NCBI GenBank assembly: GCA_038852315.1
Contig: JAWCKF010000006.1
Coordinates: 24,933-88,932 of the forward strand
Source: COMBO-56-21 sp038852315
GTDB lineage: Archaea > Thermoplasmatota > Thermoplasmata > UBA10834
Length of the DNA: 64,000 bases
Reading direction: 5' to 3'
Part shown: positions 42,584 to 52,194 of the stretch, in pieces
How the letters are laid out: each line of letters starts with the position of its first letter
Numbering within the stretch: the stretch's first letter is position 1
Translations under genes and position numbers: made by a program
The notes under the pieces: model-generated
Told to the model about the DNA's origin: nothing
Database searches by the model: none
The model's input: only the letters and a program-made list of their open reading frames with translations

Positions 42584-42895
42584 ATGGCTAACAAGTTCGA
42601 GGCCGTCGTTTTCTGCAGAGCTCCCGCCCTCCAGGTGTACGAGTTCCTGGCAGCCGGTGCAGGCACGGACATGAAGGTCAAGGCGGCCGACCCGAAGGCG
42701 CTCACAGTCACTCTGAAGAGCAAGATGGGACTTGTGAGCTACGGCGAGATCGTCGACTGCTCGGTCGTCGCGACGCAGAACGGCTGCAGAGTCACGTTGA
42801 AAGGCAGGCCCGTTCTGGTCACGAACATCACCGCCGATGTCAAGGGCACCGTGATGAAGGTCTCTGACGCCCTCGGGGCCAGGTTCGGCTACTGA
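42584..42895 (+). CDS. Hypothetical protein, 103 aa
   Basis: ATG 42584 (weak site, gttagg). The protein is small and compact with alternating strands (ALTVTLKSKMGLVSYGEIVDCSVVAT, GCRVTLKGRPVLVTNIT) and a final helix, with no membrane segment. The pattern of helix, antiparallel strands and C-terminal helix is compatible with a START/SRPBCC-like fold, but I cannot assign it. It lies 98 bp before pyrF and may share its transcript. Confidence 0.7.
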   Translation: MANKFEAVVFCRAPALQVYEFLAAGAGTDMKVKAADPKALTVTLKSKMGLVSYGEIVDCSVVATQNGCRVTLKGRPVLVTNITADVKGTVMKVSDALGARFGY

Positions 42896-42993
42896 CCGCG
42901 GTGGGTTTTGAATGGCGCACCTGATGTATGCACAAGCGCGCGTTGTCGGCAAAGGGTAAAATCGACGGAAGCTCATGCCAGCCTGGGGAGAGG

Positions 42994-43638
42994 ATGCAGA
43001 AGAGGAGCAGGGTCATACTAGCTCTCGATGTTACGTCACGCTCGGATGCCGTGCGCGTCGTGGAAGCAGTCAGAGGTCACGTAGATGCCATCAAAGTCAA
43101 CTGGCCTCTGATACTCGCCGCCGGACCCGACATAATCACAGAGCTTGCCGATGTCAAGGACGTCATCTGCGACATGAAGATAGCAGACATACCCAACACC
43201 AACCGGCTGATTGTCGAGCAGGCGATTGCCAGGGGGGCGAGCGCCGTGATATGTCACGGGTTCACGGGCGATGACTCCGTGAGGGCTTGCGTAGATGCTG
43301 CGAACGGTCAAGTGTTCGTCGTGACTGAGATGAGCCATCCGGGAGGAAGGCAGTTCACCGCTCCCGTGGCGGACAAGCTCGCAGGGGTTGCCAAGGCCGC
43401 CGGGGCGAGGGGCATAGTGGCGCCCGCGACGAGGCCCGAGAGGATAGCGGAACTCCGGAGGATAATCGGGGAAATGGAAATCATCAGCCCGGGCGTGGGT
43501 GCGCAGGGAGGCAAGGCCTCGGACGCTATCAAGGCGGGTGCGGACTACATCATCGTCGGCAGGGCGATATACGAATCACCCGACCCGGGCGCGGCTGCGG
43601 CGAAGCTCGCATCAGAGGTCGCAGAAGCGCTCAGATGA
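42994..43638 (+). CDS. pyrF: Orotidine 5'-phosphate decarboxylase
   Basis: Final step of UMP synthesis. ATG 42994 follows ggggagagg; the upstream frame to 42928 is spurious. The 214-residue barrel has LALDVTSRSDA, the catalytic DMKIADIPNTN with the Asp-Lys-Asp triad, TEMSHPGG and GVGAQGGKASDAIKAGADYIIVGRAI for the phosphate. Complete and of normal length. Confidence 0.96.
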   Translation: MQKRSRVILALDVTSRSDAVRVVEAVRGHVDAIKVNWPLILAAGPDIITELADVKDVICDMKIADIPNTNRLIVEQAIARGASAVICHGFTGDDSVRACVDAANGQVFVVTEMSHPGGRQFTAPVADKLAGVAKAAGARGIVAPATRPERIAELRRIIGEMEIISPGVGAQGGKASDAIKAGADYIIVGRAIYESPDPGAAAAKLASEVAEALR

Positions 43639-43721
43639 GCCGCCGCGTATGCACTGCCGAATCGTGACGTGCCAGATGTGTGTGGACGAGCTCGGGATTA
43701 GACATCTCGTCACCGACAACG

Positions 43722-43729
43722 TATATATA
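43722..43729 (+). promoter_or_regulatory. TATA box for aglB
   Basis: tatatata, about 18 bases before GTG 43744. Transcription would start near 43750, so the true start may be a later codon such as TTG 43777. Confidence 0.6.
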
Positions 43730-43743
43730 GCACACTCGGTATC

Positions 43744-46700
43744 GTGGGGCTACTATCGCTTCAGGGTGCAACATCTTTGGCTGAGGGTAGGGAGAGTTCC
43801 CGAAGGTCTCTCAGGTCCGAGCTCAAAGGGGGAGACAGGAGGCCGGGGGGATTCAGGAGTTGGTTGAACGCGAATTGGGCGACACTCGTCATGCTGCTCT
43901 TCATCTTCCTGCTCGCCCTGTTCGTGAGGTCGTACTTCGCATATGAGATCTCTGTCGAGAACGGGTACATAGTCTCCGGTGGTTCCGACTCCTATTACTG
44001 GCGCAGGATCATAGACTACTCGGTCGAGACGGGCAAACAGCTCTTCTGGGACCCGCTGACGGCGTACCCTGACGGCATCAGGAACCCCCGTCCACCGTTG
44101 TTCAGCTTCTCCATAGTGGTCCCGGCCGTGGCGCTGCAGAACCTGTTCAGCTCCCTTGACGATGCGGTCGGCTTCATGTTCCTGTGGTCTACAGCGTTCT
44201 GGGGCGCCATGACCGTTTTCCCGACCTACCTCCTTGGAAAGGAGACGTTCGGAAGACGAACAGGTCTAGTGGCAGCCTTCGTGCTCGCGTTCACGCCTGC
44301 GCACGTCTCGAGGAGCGTGCTGTCCAACGCAGACCATGACGCTTTCATCCTGTTCTTCATAGTCCTGACGTTCTACTTCCTGCTCAAGGCGGTGAAGGCT
44401 CAGGAGGAACGCAAATGGGTTGACAACTGGCGCAGCTTGCCCTCCATCAAGAAAGGCCTGGGGGACTATGTGCGCAGCAGCAGGACCTCCATCATCTACG
44501 CCCTGCTCGCCGGCACTGCATACGCATGCGTGATGATGGCATGGGTCGGCTTCGGTTATGTCACGGTTCTCATACTCGCATACTACATCATCCAGATATT
44601 GTTCAACAAGTTCAGGAACATCGACTCGACGAGCGTGACTATGACGATCGCCATCGTCATGGCTTTCGGATACCTGCTCGCGCTCCCCGTGTACTACCAC
44701 CAGATGCTCATCCCGACCAGGTTCGATGTGCCCGTGTACCTTTTCCTGGCGTCCTTCGTGTTCGGCATGATGTTCATGGTCTCGAGGGACCTGCCTTGGA
44801 CGCTGACGTTCCCGGCCGTGGGGCTGCTCGTCGCAGTGTTCGCTGTCGTCATCACGGTGGTCGATCCGACGCTCGGCCAGGCGATCCTGAGCGGCCAGGG
44901 ATACTTCGTCAAGAGCAAGCTGTACTCAACCATCGCTGAGGCACAGGCCCCCCAGTTCAGCGAGCTGGCGCTGTCGTTCGGCATGGTCACTTTCTTCCTC
45001 GCGCTCATGGGAATGCTGTGGGCCGTCATCAAGCTCCCGAAGAAGGCCACTGCGGGATACATACTCATCTCGGTCTGGCTCGCCGCGGCGATATTCATGG
45101 CCATCTCCGCCGCGAGGTTCATGTTCAACGCGGCACCCGCGTTCGCCATCGCGTCCGCGTGGGTCACCGTCATAATCATAGACAAGCTCGACTTCAACGC
45201 CGTCAGGAAGATGCTTGTCGGCGCGAGCGGGTCGTACTGGCAGGTACTCAAGAAGAGCGTCAAGGTCAGGCATGTCGTCGGCGTCCTCTTCCTCGCCTTC
45301 ATGGTCGTCCTGCCCAACCTGTGGCACAGCGTCGACGCAGGCATACCCAGCCAGAGCAAGCGCGAGTACGACAAGCAGGTCTACGAGTACATCCCCTCGT
45401 TCATGCGGCCCGAAGGATACGACGCCAAGAACGGCTCGAACTGGTACTTCGGCGCTTTCGGGTACTCGCTCGACCTCCCGACCTACTACTTCCCGTCCGC
45501 ATGGCGGTGGTTCTCACAGCAGGACAGGGATCTGCCACCCGCGCAGCGACCAGCGTTCGTCGCATGGTGGGACTACGGCTTCGAGGCTATACAGCAGGGC
45601 CAGCACCCGACCGTCGCGGACAACTTCCAGAACGGCTATCAGATCACCGGGAACGTGCTCATGGCTCAGAGCGAGGACGAGGCCATCGCCGTATTCGCTT
45701 ACAAGCTCATCGAGACCGCGTACCCGCACGAGGACCTGAGGCTGAAGGTCGAGGCGCTGCTCGAGAAGTACGGCATGGACGTGGACAGGATGGCCGAGAT
45801 AGTCCAGGGCCCCGCACAGCCGATCATCGACGAGGTGCTGTCCGACCCACAGACCTTCGGCCCGATGGACAGGGATTTGAGCGCGCCTAACGCGAGGATA
45901 ACAGCGGGCAGGGTCGAGCTGATGAAGGTCGGGCTCGAGAACCTCGTGTCGTTCTACGACGAGCTGTGCGACGTCACCGGTTGGTCGATCAGGTACTTCC
46001 TCGTCGATTCCAGGATGTTCCCGCTGAGCGGCCGTTCAACTGGCATATTCTACGCTCCCGCGAAGCTGTCCGACAGGCGCATAAAGGACGGTTCAACCCC
46101 CTACGACTTCTACGTCGTCAAGGCGATACTGGATACGGGCGCCGTCGTCGACCTGGACAAGGTCAAGCCGACGGACACGATCTCTACATACACACTCGAC
46201 TACCAGGACATGTTCTTCGACTCGATGTTCTATCGCGCCATGGTGGGCTTCAGCCCGAGCGACATCGGATACAGCAACGACGAGGGCATACCTGGATGGA
46301 CTAGCACAGGCGCGGTCTACACCAAGAGCCCCATGCCTGGCTGGAACCTCACGCATTTCAGGATGGTCTACAGGACGGTCTACTATAATCCGTGGCCTGC
46401 GATCGAGGTCGAACAGCACCAGGACGACTGGCGGGCGATAGGCATCGATGAGGCGAGGGCGCTGAAGGCGAAGATCGATGCTGGAGAGGCGACTGGCTAC
46501 ATCGACGAAGGAGCCAGGTCTTTCTATACCGCTGGTGCCAGCATACTGAAGTACTATCACGGGGCCATAGTCAACGGCACGCTCACTACCGAGTCGGGTG
46601 ACCCGATAGCGAACGCCGCTGTAACGGTCTACGACGAGTACGACATCCCGCACCAGGTGGTATGGACGGACGCCCAGGGCAGGTACTCCGCCATCGCGCC

Positions 46701-49700
46701 CTTCGGCAACGTGACGATCTACTTCTCGATGGGTTCCGTCAAGAACGAGAAGCTGAGGGGCTCGGACGTCATCGGGTCCATCAAGTTCCATGTGACGGAC
46801 GAGCAGGCCATGCGGCTGCCCTACGACCTCGACGGGGACGGCGTGCTCGACTATCTGATAAGGAAGGACTACGTCGCGAAGGGCGGGCAGGTCATCGGGG
46901 ACGTCTTCTGGGACGTGAATGACGACGGCAACTACACTGCGGACACTGACGAGCTCATACCGGGAGTCGTCGTGTGGGCCTTCGACACCAGCTCGGGCAA
47001 GGCCTATAAGATGGAGGCACCCGACGGCTCACTGGACGGCTATCTCCCGCCGGGCCAGTACGACTTCTACGCGGTCTTCGAAGGCAGGAACGTCACCATG
47101 GGCGAGAGGATCAATGTGACCGCGTCGCAGGCGGCCAACCTGAAGCTTTCGACCGCCCCGGGCGGGTTCACGGGTACGCTCTACCGCCCCGACGGGTCCC
47201 CTGCACCGGGCATCGAGCTGGTGCTCACGAGCCTCCCCTACGGACACGTGCTACGCAACACCACAGACGCGAACGGGACATACTCCTTCAACAGACTCGC
47301 CGAGGGCACCTACCAGCTCTCGACGACGGAGCCCGGCTGGGTGATCTTCGACAAGGAGGTGTTCGTATCCGAGGGCGTCCAAGGGGTTTCGGACGCGCTC
47401 ATCAGCCCCTCGTCGACCATAACCTTCAGGATAACGCTCGATGGCAGGCCGGTCCCATATGCGGCCTACGCTGTCATGAGCCCGTACCATTACAGCGAGT
47501 ACGTCACCGGCATCGCGGACGCATGGGGCATGTTCACCATGGAGGTTCCCAAGGGGATATGGACCGTGTACGCCAACCACTTCGACGGCGTGTCGAGATA
47601 CGCCGCCGCTGTGACGGTGTCGACGGAGGCGGTGAGCTCGTGCTCCGGCGTGCTCGCGCTCGTGCCCGCCACCTACCTTACAGGCAGCCTCAGACTGCCT
47701 TCGAACGCGATAGCCTCCGCTGGCTGGGTGTGCTTTGAATCCTCATCTGGCACCCGCGTGTGGTCGACGGCTGACACGTACGGAACCTATGTAGCGGTGC
47801 TCCCGGAAGGCACCTACAGGATCTCAGCCTACAGCGCGTCCGAATCGGGATACTACTCTGACAGCATTGCGTTGTCAGGCAGCTCCGCGAACCATCAGAT
47901 ACGGATGTCAACGGGGGTCAAGATCGGAGGCAGCGTGCGCATGCTGAAGGACGTTTACAGCGCCGCCGGCCCCGAAGCCGTCGGTTCGTTCGCCCAGCTG
48001 ACATTCGTCGACTCCAAGGGCAACAGGTTCTCAACGGTCGCATCTGCGAACGGCTCGTTCTCGCTCGTCTTTCCCATGAGGTCACAGGTGACGCTCGCGC
48101 TAGGCAACCAGGGCTACAGGGACTGGCGATTGAACGTCACGTTCGATGCTGAATCCAGCAGCGTGGTGATAGAGGCTGAGCCGGACGAACGCGTCGTCAG
48201 CGGGTATGTGGTGTACAACGGCGTCGGGCTGAGGAACATCCAGGTGGCGTTCATCCCCACATCGCCCCTGTCACAGACCGTGTATGCTACGACGGGCGTA
48301 GGCGGGTACTTCCGCGCGCTCGTGCCTCCGTCGGATTACACCGTCGTCGTGGATCAGCTCACGGGACCCGCGGGAGGGGAGAAGTACCAGTACGGGCAGG
48401 AGCTGACGATCTTGCCGGGCGGAGACCCCTTTGTGCTCACCATCGAGCCTGTGAAGCGCGTTGAGGTACACGGCAACCTCCTGGGTGCTGGCGCGATGAC
48501 CCAGCTCAAGTTCGAAGGTCCCGAATCGCTCGACACCTCGGTCTCAGCCCTCAGCTACTCCGTGTATCTCCTCCCAGGGGAGTACAGCGTCTATGCCGCC
48601 AGCACTTCCGGCGACAGGAAGGTGGCGAACATGACGGTCGCGAGCGTCTCGATTCACTCCAGGCGCGTGGACCTCCAGCTGCTGAGCGCCCAGACCGTCT
48701 CGGGGACCGCGCTCGTGAACGGCCTACCAGCAACGAAGCAGGTTGCCGTTACGGCCACATCTGCGACGGGCTCGGTGCTTCGTGCGACATCGTCCCGTAC
48801 GGGCATGTACTCCATATCTCTCCCACGCGGCACTTTCACGCTCGAGTTCCTCCTCGAGGACGTTCACATCGAGGGCTCGAGGTATTTGTACGTGGAGCAC
48901 TACGCGTCGGAGCAGGTCGTCGTCGGGTCGTCCGACATAGGGCTCAGTCCCGAGCTCGCCATGCGGATGGACAACACCACCTTCTCAGGCAGGGTGCTGG
49001 GACCTGCCGGCCTCCCGCAGCAGGCCCTGCTGCAGCTGCTCCCGAGCACATCCTACGGCAGGGGCATAGAGTTCATAACCGCCTCCGACGGCTCGTTCAG
49101 CGTGTCCGTACAGCCGGGCGACTACACCGTCTACGCGACGCGCCTCCCGGAGAGAAGCGTGTCGCTCACGTGGATCGAGATCGCGAGGAACCACCCGATG
49201 GACATGACCATCGCGCTCTCCTCAGGCAGATACCTGTCGGCCACGGTGAGCGTCGCGGGGAGTCCCGCGTCGCTCCCCATATCCATCTCCTCAGGCAACG
49301 CTGAGCTCGAAGTGAGCTCAGACAGCTCTGGACAGCTCAGGGTCCTGCTTCCGCCAGGCGAGTACTACCTCGACGCTTCGACGACCAGGCTGGAGAACTC
49401 GATGAGTGTCGGATACTCGTTGGCAGAGACAGTGGTCATCGGCTCAGACAACGTCTTCCGGCAGCTCGTCTTCGACAGAGACACCAGGCACAGCGTCTCC
49501 GCGACGTGGAACCGCGCGCTCGTCCAGAGCGCGCTGCCGGGCGAGAAGGTCACCTACACTGTCGAGATAACCAACAACGGTAACGTCGACGACACCTTCA
49601 CGCTCTCGTTCACGGGCCAGGCAGGGCAGTTCGATGTGAAGCCCGTCCAGAGCTCTGTGACGATAGGCTTCGGCCCAGGGAGGAACAAGGGCACGATACA

Positions 49701-50364
49701 GGTCGAGATCACCCCGAAGGCGACGGTCTCCGCGGGTGAGCAGCGCGTGCCCGTGCAGGTGCGCGCAAAGGCCACCGGGGCCGCCAGGTCGGATGTGAAC
49801 CTGTACGTCAACGTCCTCGTCGTCAGGAACGTCACGCTCAAGGTTTCTGACGACGCCAAAGCAGTCTCCTCCGTCGTCGCAGTGTCGAAGTTCATGCTCA
49901 ACAACACGGGCAACGCCCAGGACAATTTCGCCCTGGAGATAACCAACCTGGATGCGCTGCGCGCGCTCGGCTGGGAGGCGGCGCTCGTCGACTACGACAC
50001 CGGCGCGCCCGTGACGACCATAGGCATGCCGAGCCAGCACAGCACCCCCGTGGGCGTGAGCTTCAGGGCGATAAGGCCGTCCCCCGACCCGACCGCGAAG
50101 GCGGTCGTGCGCGTGTACTCGACGCACGATCCCAGCGTGAGCGTGTCCGGCGCGGTACCTGTGCAGCTGCCGGACATGTCCATCGGCACCGGGGATCTCA
50201 GGGTCACCAGGAGCGATGTCCAGTACGAGTACGACATGTCGCACATCATCCTCGACCTCGTGCTGCTCGCGGCGACGATCTCACTGTTCATCGGCATCAT
50301 CGTGCTGCGGCGCAGGAAAGGGCTCCCGGGCATGTTCGGCAAGCGGGGAGGTGAGAAGAAGTGA
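43744..50364 (+). CDS. aglB: Giant AglB/STT3 oligosaccharyltransferase with extracellular repeat region
   Basis: Transfers glycans from a dolichol carrier to Asn in exported proteins. Residues about 40-520 hold roughly 13 membrane helices, beginning with LFVRSYFAYEI and the acidic loop GGSDSYYWRR. The acceptor-binding motif WWDYG is near residue 607, followed by HPTVADNFQNG; the globular domain runs to about 900. The next thousand residues (about 945-1900) are tandem carboxypeptidase-regulatory-like beta modules (GDPIANAAVTVYD; DANGTYSFNRLAEGTYQLS). A CARDB/NEW3-like region follows (about 1930-2150, EKVTYTVEITNNGNVDDTF), then one final helix (about 2160-2182). Ordinary AglB ends near residue 900, so this is about 1300 longer. 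Starts at 43744 and 43777 are both possible. Confidence 0.93.
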   Translation: MGLLSLQGATSLAEGRESSRRSLRSELKGGDRRPGGFRSWLNANWATLVMLLFIFLLALFVRSYFAYEISVENGYIVSGGSDSYYWRRIIDYSVETGKQLFWDPLTAYPDGIRNPRPPLFSFSIVVPAVALQNLFSSLDDAVGFMFLWSTAFWGAMTVFPTYLLGKETFGRRTGLVAAFVLAFTPAHVSRSVLSNADHDAFILFFIVLTFYFLLKAVKAQEERKWVDNWRSLPSIKKGLGDYVRSSRTSIIYALLAGTAYACVMMAWVGFGYVTVLILAYYIIQILFNKFRNIDSTSVTMTIAIVMAFGYLLALPVYYHQMLIPTRFDVPVYLFLASFVFGMMFMVSRDLPWTLTFPAVGLLVAVFAVVITVVDPTLGQAILSGQGYFVKSKLYSTIAEAQAPQFSELALSFGMVTFFLALMGMLWAVIKLPKKATAGYILISVWLAAAIFMAISAARFMFNAAPAFAIASAWVTVIIIDKLDFNAVRKMLVGASGSYWQVLKKSVKVRHVVGVLFLAFMVVLPNLWHSVDAGIPSQSKREYDKQVYEYIPSFMRPEGYDAKNGSNWYFGAFGYSLDLPTYYFPSAWRWFSQQDRDLPPAQRPAFVAWWDYGFEAIQQGQHPTVADNFQNGYQITGNVLMAQSEDEAIAVFAYKLIETAYPHEDLRLKVEALLEKYGMDVDRMAEIVQGPAQPIIDEVLSDPQTFGPMDRDLSAPNARITAGRVELMKVGLENLVSFYDELCDVTGWSIRYFLVDSRMFPLSGRSTGIFYAPAKLSDRRIKDGSTPYDFYVVKAILDTGAVVDLDKVKPTDTISTYTLDYQDMFFDSMFYRAMVGFSPSDIGYSNDEGIPGWTSTGAVYTKSPMPGWNLTHFRMVYRTVYYNPWPAIEVEQHQDDWRAIGIDEARALKAKIDAGEATGYIDEGARSFYTAGASILKYYHGAIVNGTLTTESGDPIANAAVTVYDEYDIPHQVVWTDAQGRYSAIAPFGNVTIYFSMGSVKNEKLRGSDVIGSIKFHVTDEQAMRLPYDLDGDGVLDYLIRKDYVAKGGQVIGDVFWDVNDDGNYTADTDELIPGVVVWAFDTSSGKAYKMEAPDGSLDGYLPPGQYDFYAVFEGRNVTMGERINVTASQAANLKLSTAPGGFTGTLYRPDGSPAPGIELVLTSLPYGHVLRNTTDANGTYSFNRLAEGTYQLSTTEPGWVIFDKEVFVSEGVQGVSDALISPSSTITFRITLDGRPVPYAAYAVMSPYHYSEYVTGIADAWGMFTMEVPKGIWTVYANHFDGVSRYAAAVTVSTEAVSSCSGVLALVPATYLTGSLRLPSNAIASAGWVCFESSSGTRVWSTADTYGTYVAVLPEGTYRISAYSASESGYYSDSIALSGSSANHQIRMSTGVKIGGSVRMLKDVYSAAGPEAVGSFAQLTFVDSKGNRFSTVASANGSFSLVFPMRSQVTLALGNQGYRDWRLNVTFDAESSSVVIEAEPDERVVSGYVVYNGVGLRNIQVAFIPTSPLSQTVYATTGVGGYFRALVPPSDYTVVVDQLTGPAGGEKYQYGQELTILPGGDPFVLTIEPVKRVEVHGNLLGAGAMTQLKFEGPESLDTSVSALSYSVYLLPGEYSVYAASTSGDRKVANMTVASVSIHSRRVDLQLLSAQTVSGTALVNGLPATKQVAVTATSATGSVLRATSSRTGMYSISLPRGTFTLEFLLEDVHIEGSRYLYVEHYASEQVVVGSSDIGLSPELAMRMDNTTFSGRVLGPAGLPQQALLQLLPSTSYGRGIEFITASDGSFSVSVQPGDYTVYATRLPERSVSLTWIEIARNHPMDMTIALSSGRYLSATVSVAGSPASLPISISSGNAELEVSSDSSGQLRVLLPPGEYYLDASTTRLENSMSVGYSLAETVVIGSDNVFRQLVFDRDTRHSVSATWNRALVQSALPGEKVTYTVEITNNGNVDDTFTLSFTGQAGQFDVKPVQSSVTIGFGPGRNKGTIQVEITPKATVSAGEQRVPVQVRAKATGAARSDVNLYVNVLVVRNVTLKVSDDAKAVSSVVAVSKFMLNNTGNAQDNFALEITNLDALRALGWEAALVDYDTGAPVTTIGMPSQHSTPVGVSFRAIRPSPDPTAKAVVRVYSTHDPSVSVSGAVPVQLPDMSIGTGDLRVTRSDVQYEYDMSHIILDLVLLAATISLFIGIIVLRRRKGLPGMFGKRGGEKK

Positions 50365-51170
50365 CGGTGGCGAACGCGCGCGTCCTCGCGGTCATCCTGA
50401 CGATCTCAGTCCTGCTGATGCTCCCCATCCCGGGCTCGGTGATGCCATCGTCACACGCCGCCGGCTTCAGCGGCATCAGCGTGGATGTCCAGTGTCCTTC
50501 ATATGCGGGAGCGGGCGAGAAGGTCCCTGTGGTGGTCACCGCCAGGGGAGGGCCGGCGTACGACGTCGGCGGGAACTACACCTTCAAGGGCATCGAGGTG
50601 AAGGCCAAGAACGACACAGGCGTTGATTACAACCCCAAGTCCGACATCAACGAGGCCGGCGTGTTCAAGTTCAACATCACCATGCCCCAGGTGGGCGGAC
50701 AGACCATAGAGGTCACGATGAACGTGACCTCGAAGGCCTGGAAGGGCGACGACGAGACCTACACGCACGTATCCTTCAAGATCAAGGTGATCGAGCCCGT
50801 GGTGATAGCGGTCGACGTGTTCAACAGGGGGCTGGTGGACGCGGTGAACGCCACGGCGAGCTTCTACGCTGATGGCGTGCTGATACACAAGCAGACTTTC
50901 AACGTCTCGGCGGGCTCCTCGACGACGCTGTACTACAACTGGACGGTCGAGAGCCTCAGGAAGGGCAAGCACGTGATAGCGGTGGTGATAGACGAGGCGA
51001 ACGACCTCGTGGAGTTCAGCGACGGGAACAACGTTTACACCAGGACCATCTATGTGGGGAAGCAGACGAACCCCGCAGGGGCCATCCTCACGATAGCGGT
51101 CATATTCGTCTCTGTGTTCTTCGTGCTGACCTATCTCCAGAAGCCCGTGAGGCGGGGCAAGAAGTTCTGA
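50361..51170 (+). CDS. Exported CARDB-domain membrane protein
   Basis: GTG 50361 overlaps the aglB stop (GTGA), so it is translationally coupled to aglB. Residues about 8-36 are a signal peptide (ARVLAVILTISVLLMLPI). A first Ig-like domain spans about 40-140. A CARDB module spans about 143-232 (EPVVIAVDVFNRGLVDAVNATASFYADGV; NDLVEFSDGNNVYTRTI). A single membrane helix (AILTIAVIFVSVFFVLTYL) and a basic cytoplasmic tail close it. Several N-x-S/T sequons (NYT, NIT, NVT, NAT, NWT) suggest it is itself N-glycosylated. Its coupling to the AglB fusion suggests a shared surface role; this is inference. Confidence 0.85.
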   Translation: MTVANARVLAVILTISVLLMLPIPGSVMPSSHAAGFSGISVDVQCPSYAGAGEKVPVVVTARGGPAYDVGGNYTFKGIEVKAKNDTGVDYNPKSDINEAGVFKFNITMPQVGGQTIEVTMNVTSKAWKGDDETYTHVSFKIKVIEPVVIAVDVFNRGLVDAVNATASFYADGVLIHKQTFNVSAGSSTTLYYNWTVESLRKGKHVIAVVIDEANDLVEFSDGNNVYTRTIYVGKQTNPAGAILTIAVIFVSVFFVLTYLQKPVRRGKKF

Positions 51171-51196
51171 GCGCGCGCAAGTGATGGAATAGTCTC

Positions 51197-51202
51197 TTAT
51201 AT
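51197..51202 (+). promoter_or_regulatory. TATA box for thioredoxin gene
   Basis: ttatat, about 40 bases before GTG 51239, in a spacer that begins just after the previous stop. Confidence 0.5.
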
Positions 51203-51238
51203 GCACCTCGCCTTACGGCGTCCGTCAAACAAGGGAGT

Positions 51239-51571
51239 GTGGCATTGACCGAGGATCTGCTTCAACTCAACGACGCGAACTTCGAATCAACGGTGAGATC
51301 GACCCCGCGGCTGGTAGTCGACTGCTGGGCGCCCTGGTGCGGCCCTTGCAGGATGATAGCTCCGACCATAGAGGCCATGGCCAAGGACTACAAGGGGAGG
51401 GTGACCTTCGCGAAGCTCGATACGGACGAGGCCCCGAGGACCGCCATGTCCCTCGGCATACACAGCATCCCCACGATAATATACTTCAAGGATGGCAAGC
51501 AGGTCGAGAGGCTCGTGGGTGCGCGGCCCAGGGCCGAGCTCGAGGCCGCGGTCAAGAAGCACCTGCTGTGA
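51239..51571 (+). CDS. trxA: Thioredoxin
   Basis: A 110-residue dithiol-disulfide oxidoreductase. The active site WAPWCGPCRM (about residues 30-39) and the cis-proline loop SIPTIIYFKDG are canonical. GTG 51239 follows aagggag; TTG 51245 is an alternative. It has no signal peptide, so it is cytoplasmic. It converges with the translin gene, with 8 bp between stops. Confidence 0.96.
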   Translation: MALTEDLLQLNDANFESTVRSTPRLVVDCWAPWCGPCRMIAPTIEAMAKDYKGRVTFAKLDTDEAPRTAMSLGIHSIPTIIYFKDGKQVERLVGARPRAELEAAVKKHLL

Positions 51572-51579
51572 GCGGTCCT

Positions 51580-52194
51580 TCACCCCTTCAGGGTCCTGTC
51601 AAGCCGCTCGTGCAGCCGGGTCGCACTCGCCGCGACCGCTACCTCTCCCCTGGTCTTCTCCAACAAGCTCCTTGCGACATCCTGCTTCCTGCGTATGGGC
51701 ACGACGGCCTCAGGGTAGTCGAACCTCATCAGCGCGGCGAATATCTCCTCCATCTGCCCGAGGAAGTGGTCTGCGCGGGTCACATCGCCCGACTTCAGCG
51801 CATCCAGGCAGAACCTCCTGAGCTCGCCGATTGAATCTGCGAGGCCGAGAAGGTACGCGGCCCCGCCGATGCCGAGCTCCTCCGGGGCAGGCACATCGTC
51901 CTTCTCGAGCAGGGAGAGGAGTATGCACGCCTCCGCGTATTCCTGGTATGCGGTCTCGACATATCCCGCGACGGCGATATCTGGATGCTTCGAGAGAAGC
52001 CTCGACAGCCTGGATACCTCCTTCTTCAGGGCAACCAGGTCTTTCTTGACATCGACGCCCCTGTGCAGCCCGTGGATGGCCGACCCCGCTAGTCGCACGA
52101 TGGACCTGGAAGACCTCATCGCACCCTCGCGCACCCTGTCCTTCTCGTCCAGCTCCGACTCCAGCTTCGCGACTATCCTCCCGAGGTTCTTCAA
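51580..52194 (-). CDS. Translin family protein
   Basis: All-helical nucleic-acid-binding protein; relatives bind single-stranded RNA or DNA and the TRAX branch is an RNase. The 204 residues carry the family pattern: REGAMRSSRSIVRLAGSAIHGLHRG, GYVETAYQEYAEACILLSLL, LLGLADSIGELRRFCLDAL and a late FDYPEAVVPIRRKQDVARSLLEKTRGEV. The GELRR acidic residue and the YPEA region correspond to TRAX catalytic positions, so nuclease activity is possible. Its start overlaps the purD stop by 4 bases (ATGA), so the two are coupled. Confidence 0.9.
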   Translation of the reverse strand: MKNLGRIVAKLESELDEKDRVREGAMRSSRSIVRLAGSAIHGLHRGVDVKKDLVALKKEVSRLSRLLSKHPDIAVAGYVETAYQEYAEACILLSLLEKDDVPAPEELGIGGAAYLLGLADSIGELRRFCLDALKSGDVTRADHFLGQMEEIFAALMRFDYPEAVVPIRRKQDVARSLLEKTRGEVAVAASATRLHERLDRTLKG

